In this document: one piece after another, positions 59,503 through 64,000 of the stretch
Layout: each line of letters starts with the position of its first letter
Position numbering within the stretch: the stretch's first letter is position 1
Assembly (NCBI GenBank): GCA_963693315.1
Contig: OY856186.1
Span: 385,438,865-385,502,864 of the forward strand
Reading direction: 5' to 3'
DNA: 64,000 bases
Source of the DNA: Diogma glabrata
Taxonomy: Eukaryota > Arthropoda > Insecta > Diptera > Cylindrotomidae
Made by a program: the position numbers and the translations under genes
Notes under the pieces: generated by a model
Told to the model about the DNA's origin: nothing
Databases searched by the model: none
What the model saw: only the letters and a program-made list of their open reading frames with translations

Positions 59503-59960
59503 ACCCAGGTAAGAATGAGCTAAGGGGCCAAACTTGGGCTAAGACCGCGGTTTTTCTGGTTCGGGCCAGGTTTATCATTTTTGAACGGCCCAAGTTTGAA
59601 CTAAATTTGGACTGGTTTACTGGGGCCAAGTGTGACAAATTAGACTTGGACCATTGATCTACCAAACCAATGTTTTCCCCAGACCTTTAAATGTGTGGAA
59701 AGATGTTGTGGCATCCAACCGCTTTCCACACTTTTATGTTTATCTTTATTTTTATGAATGTTACTCTTTAGCAACATTCATAAAAATAAAGATAAACATA
59801 ATATGACTTTCGTATGCTTACAATGCATTAGACAGGTGAATAACGCAGAATATAATAAACGAAATCTTGGCTTAGTTTATGCATTTACAACTGGCTCAGA
59901 CTGAAACCTAAGTTAACAAACCAAGGCTTGACTCGCTAAAACGGGCCCGAGTTTGGTTCG
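59503..59960. repeat. Degenerate GGCCAAGTTTGG-rich block
   Basis: Variants of 'gggccaagtttgg' and its complement recur many times in both orientations (for example near 59525, 59568, 59624, 59880 and 59945). The block resembles in style the CCGGATC-rich element at 53056-53715. A perfect hairpin interrupts it. Ends could not be defined. Confidence 0.5.
59735..59800. repeat. Perfect 28-bp hairpin, 10-nt loop
   Basis: 59735-59762 and 59773-59800 are exact reverse complements around the loop actctttagc. The arms read tatgtttatctttattttta... on the left. The size resembles a miRNA precursor, but the perfect pairing and the setting inside a transposon favour a small repeat. Confidence 0.92.
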
Positions 59961-62223
59961 TTGTAGGGTTGCATCGATTAATCGGTAATCGGCCATATCG
60001 ACCATTTTTCCGATTAATCTGGTATCAGTATTTTTGTCCGATAAATCGGCCGATTATCAACACATGCGTTTTTGATTGTTTATTGCGTCTTAAAGACAAC
60101 AAATTCCAAATTCTAAAACACCATAGTCAGCCATAGTTGAAAACCTTTTTAAAAAATGTATAAGATTGAAGGCTGTTTAAAAAAAATCAAATCTGTTTAT
60201 GTATTTCTGCATTTTTTTGATAACTTCCCGAGTCGAAATTTAACTACTCTTTAAAACCTACAAATTCTACTATTTAGAATTTAGAGTATTTAAGTATCAC
60301 TTATTTTCAATACAAAAATAACATCTACATAACTCCTACAATGGCTAGTTACCGGAAAAAATCCCATTTAAGTCGTTAAATAGACGTTAAAAAAAAAATT
60401 TCTTTCGGTCTTTTCCGTAATATTAAAAAATGAAAAGAAAAAAATTGTTTGATGCGATAGTAAAAATAAACAAAAGAAAAGAAAGAACAAAAAAGAACAA
60501 TAAATATAAGAATATAGAAAAATAAAACGTATTTTTATATATTCTAAAATGGTTGGTTTTATTTAACATTTTAGGAAATAATTTATATGCATTTAATTGA
60601 ATTGAATAGTTTAAATGTTATATAAAATTATGTGCGAAAGAAATTTTTAAGTTAATCTAATATAAATAATCTCGCTAAACAATTAGGCCCTCTTAATAAT
60701 TAATTTTAGTGATTTAAAAAAAATATAATATTTTTTTAGTATTTTTAATTTGTCTTATTTCATATTGATTTATCGATATTTTGATTTAATTTTTCATAAT
60801 ACTGAGAAATTTATGGAAAATCAGTATTATTTTCTACACATAATTCAAATATTTAAATTTTTTGATTTCTGAATTTTGGTCTTTTAAATTGTATCAGTAA
60901 AAAAATGTCGAAAAAATGGACGCATCCTTTACAAACAAAATCACACTCATACATGTCCAATTTAGAACCTAAATATACGAGCGCTATCTTCATGTATAAA
61001 AATGTTTGTCGGGTTTGATGTGAAATAAGATCGGAATCGTCAATAGTTTTTGAAGATCAAATAAGATGTAATTTTGTACAGTGATAGAATTGATAGGACT
61101 TTGTAAGTTCTTAGGATATGATAAGTACTTAGTAAGGTGTTGAAAAACAGGCTTATTTAGGTGTAAAGTAGTATTTTGATGTCGCGTTCTTTGGCTTGAT
61201 GGAAAAAGATTGATTTATTTACTTGCCAACGAACAGCATAAAATAAATCAATCTACTTTTGTAAATGTAGTAGTAAATTGTTTTGACTTTTTGTTCTGCC
61301 AGTTGATATGTTTGGTTATGTTTACATTTGAAAATGAAAGATTTTACGTTTTATCATTTTATTTGTAATAACTTTATTATTAATTAGTAAATTAAATAAT
61401 TTAAATAATAATAATAATTAAAATGGCGGTTTTTTTTACATAAATTTGACAATTAAAAATAATATTTCAATGTATTTGTAAAATCTACCAAAAAATCTAA
61501 TCAATCTTTTTTTGCCAAAGAACACAAACTGACAGCTAATTTGATCTGACAGCTAATTTTTTTGATCTCAGATCAATTTTTTTTTGCAAAATAACATGAC
61601 ATAAGAATAAGTAGACTATAAATAGTTTTTTGAGATTCTAATTAGATGTTAAATAGTATGTTTTTAGATTTTGTAGCAGTTAATAAGTTTATCGAGAATA
61701 AAAAGTTCTTATTTAGAGGCAATAAAGGATGAAAAGGACTAAAATAGGTTCATTTGAGAATGTCGACTACTTAAATCGTAGTTAAAGTTCGACTCGGGCA
61801 GTTAAAAGATATACATTTTTGCAATAAATAATACAGTTCTTTAAGTTGAAGTTAAGAGAAACAGATGGGGAAAATTCATCTTGGAAAACAAAGATTGAGC
61901 ATCGAGTAAGCATTCAGTTCTACAATTCGACCACGCTATTAAAATAATCGGTCTGGAAAGCTATATGTAGTTCTACAACTAGGTCTTTTATGTAATTAGA
62001 TATTTATCATAATTTCAAATATTTTATGCCTTTGTTGGAATTAAAACATGTCTCATGTCATGTAACATCGACTCATGGCAAAACATTTGTACATTTTAGG
62101 TTTTTTTTATACAAAATTATTAGTTTTATTTAAAAAAGTCATGGAATTTTCATATTTTTGGTCTGGAAAGTCATGGAAAGTCAGGGAATTTTGTTTCGAA
62201 AAAAAAGTGGACACCATGTAAAA

Positions 62224-63754
62224 GATAGGATTAGTTTAAAAACAAAATAAACTCAAAAATGCTGTTAGCATTGCGTTTTGACTTTGTTCGTTTCAACAGT
62301 CCCTGGGTCTTTGTCGTAAAACTTAACTAATCTTTTTATACATTTTGAAAGATATTTGTTGTATCAACAGGTGTGCAAATTTTCCAATGTGAGCTTTGCC
62401 ATTTTTATCTAATAAAGTGACGGCAAAGTTTAGTGCATTCTATAACAGTGAATTTCTAGGAGTCTTATTCGTAGAAGAGCAAGTAGAGGAGAACTGAAAT
62501 ATTTCCAAAAATACAAAAAAAAAATAACTAGGTTGAAATAGGAGTCAAGCGGTCATTACGTAGCACAACAGTTTTGGGTTGAAAAGTTGTTAGTTGCTGA
62601 ACTACTGGGCGGTTTTTGCTCGTTGACAAACTTGTCCAAACTAGAATCAAACTACATCTTTTCAAATAGATAAAGGTAATTTTGGTATAGCTCAAAAAAT
62701 GTGATCGTGAAAGTGTCGATTAAATCCGTTATGCCTTATATGGCATAACGGTTAACAAAAACGGATGGGTTCTTGATGAAACTTTGATATATGATCCGGG
62801 TTCACTTGAAAATGGATGATCTAGATTCGTTTCGAAATTTGGGGTCTGCCAAACACTTGATTATTTTAATCTTGAATAACTTCTAATCCTGGCTTGCAAC
62901 CTTATCGAATCCATCGTATATATTATAAGGTTTTAGTACTGTTTCCAATATTTCTGCGTACCAACTTCCGATTTGCCACTTCCGGTTAAAAAGGTTGATT
63001 TTGATTTTTTTAAAAATCGCAAATACGTGGCACGCGTGCCAAACTTGGCACGTTTATCGATATTGCTTTGCACGGGTAGCCTATTGGATTTTAAAAAAAA
63101 AGTTTAAATTTCTCCTTAAATCTGTCATTTTGAAAGCAAAATGGAAATTATTTGTTGTAAAGTTTTTAAATTATCAACTTTTAAATGAAATTAAAGATTT
63201 CAAATATTTCGCATTAACGTTTTAGAACTAGAATCTCCGAATAGTTGGTGTGAAAAATCATAAATTTGGTTGTTGATGTAGAGAATATTCGTATTTAGCA
63301 CGCCCCAATCTTTATTCATGTTTAAAAATTAGTATACTGGAAATAGCCGTTTTTATAATATTTACTCCAGTATATTATTATATGAACTTGAATTTTAACA
63401 GAAAAATGTTGTTGTTGTTGTAACAAAAACTTGGAGCTTGCTTCTAAATTAGTTCTGATCCTGATTATTTCTGATTTGATGTTGCTGATTGGATGCTACT
63501 GTGGGTGAAATTCTTTTGCAATATATTATTTTTAGATTTAATGCATATAGTCAAGACTAAAGACCCAGACGAGACACCACAAAATTAGCCTTACTACTAG
63601 TAGAGGATGTTCAGAGAGTCAGGTCTTATCATCCCTCATAGGGAGTTCAGTGGTAGTTAAAATTCTTGTCATTAGATAATCAGAGCTGCAAGGGGCTTGT
63701 GTAAGCGGACGACATAGCCATTGGACCAGAGATTAGTTTAAGGAAACACTCTGG
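62224..63754. other. Spacer, no gene recognised
   Basis: Only short frames are seen. A 26-bp palindrome (ccgttatgcc, ttatat, ggcataacgg) lies near 62727-62752. Nothing else stands out. Confidence 0.45.
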
Positions 63755-64000
63755 ATGAAGTTCATATGTGGCGATAACTCAATTCTAACAAATGACAATT
63801 GATAATTGTTTTTACCAAAAAATTGCGTGGTTAAAACAATAATATGAAGAAAGTTACATTTCATTAAATCTATTTTTTGGAAACTTTTCTCTTTTTCCAC
63901 CAGGAGACAAACTATTTTTTTGTAAGATGGCAATTTTGTACGTAAGCAAGTTTTTGCTATTTTTATTTGTGGAACCGGGAGTTATCGCCTCAAGTACATC
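63755..64000. mobile_element. Inverted-repeat element running to the window edge
   Basis: The left end GATGAAGTTCATATGTGGCG continues to 'ataactc'. The right end at 63974-64000 is its diverged inverse (gagttatcgcctcaagtacatc). A related end occurs at 35086-35120 (tggcgataactccc). About 246 bp, probably a MITE; the outer right boundary may lie beyond the window. Confidence 0.6.

Larger units (their letters stand above)
57602..62218. mobile_element. 4.6 kb TIR element with 5-bp TAAAA duplication, no transposase seen
   Basis: CATGGTGTCCAC at 57602 is inverted exactly at 62207-62218. TAAAA lies on both sides (57597-57601, 62219-62223). Just inside each end the same-orientation sequence 'ctggaaagtcatggaaagtcaggg' occurs, so the ends also share direct subterminal repeats. 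The 4.6 kb between has only short frames. It includes a three-copy 19-bp repeat, a 28-bp perfect hairpin and a GC-richer repeat block, so it may be an internally decayed or composite element. A hAT-like element with a 5-bp target is one possibility. Confidence 0.78.

Noticed and set aside
59962..60062. cgattaatcgg-rich stretch as a regulatory site cluster
   Set aside because: Short overlapping palindromes of this kind are common in decayed MITE ends and no specific factor site can be argued.

Overview
This 64 kb window looks like an AT-rich insect nuclear genome, most probably a dipteran. Three things point that way: an insect-type 5-HT1 serotonin receptor exon, very short (56-64 bp) introns in SLX1, and a copia element whose primer-binding site copies the initiator tRNA-Met anticodon arm, as in Drosophila copia. 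Species cannot be named from the sequence. Host coding content is sparse. I can support a 3'-terminal exon of a 5-HT1 receptor (1808-2467, +) and a complete three-exon SLX1 structure-specific endonuclease gene (13648-14610, +). Weak candidate exons lie inside a recent tandem duplication.

Nearly everything else is transposon sequence, much of it nested. At 6.6-13.1 kb a PIF1-type (Helitron-like) helicase relic on the minus strand is split by a 274-bp MITE and by a complete copia element (7328-12125). The copia element has an intact 1295-residue polyprotein, near-identical LTRs and a perfect AAAAT target duplication. A 185-bp near-perfect hairpin separates the relic from SLX1. From 14861 to 22357 lies a 7.5 kb P-superfamily (THAP9-like) element with perfect 22-bp TIRs and a frameshifted transposase. 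It carries a dispersed repeat that recurs at 41.2-42.5 kb and, inverted, at 56.9-57.5 kb.

From 22.4 to 28.2 kb is a cluster of foldback and TIR elements, including a 2.4 kb inverted-repeat element with a nested MITE, and a Tigger/pogo-like relic (26.2-27.3 kb) that has lost its DDE domain. A decayed non-LTR retrotransposon of the R1/LOA/Jockey type fills 30.2-34.9 kb. It is followed by a 255-bp tandem duplication, a Merlin (ISXO2-type) transposase relic at 36.5-37.2 kb and an RTE-like C-terminal relic near 39.4-39.8 kb. A 3.5 kb inverted-repeat element at 40.57-44.05 kb is interrupted by an 897-bp TIR or solo-LTR-like insertion with a GTTTT duplication.

The segment 45281-52452 is a head-to-tail duplication of a 3587-bp unit in which I saw only three base differences. 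After it come a 660-bp TIR element, an 830-bp foldback, an RTE endonuclease relic (minus strand) and a 4.6 kb element with 12-bp TIRs and a TAAAA duplication (57602-62218) but no recognisable transposase. I found no CRISPR, tRNA or rRNA genes. The best leads are the nested copia/helicase/MITE stack, the large P-like element, the 3.6 kb duplication and the uncharacterised foldback and TIR families.
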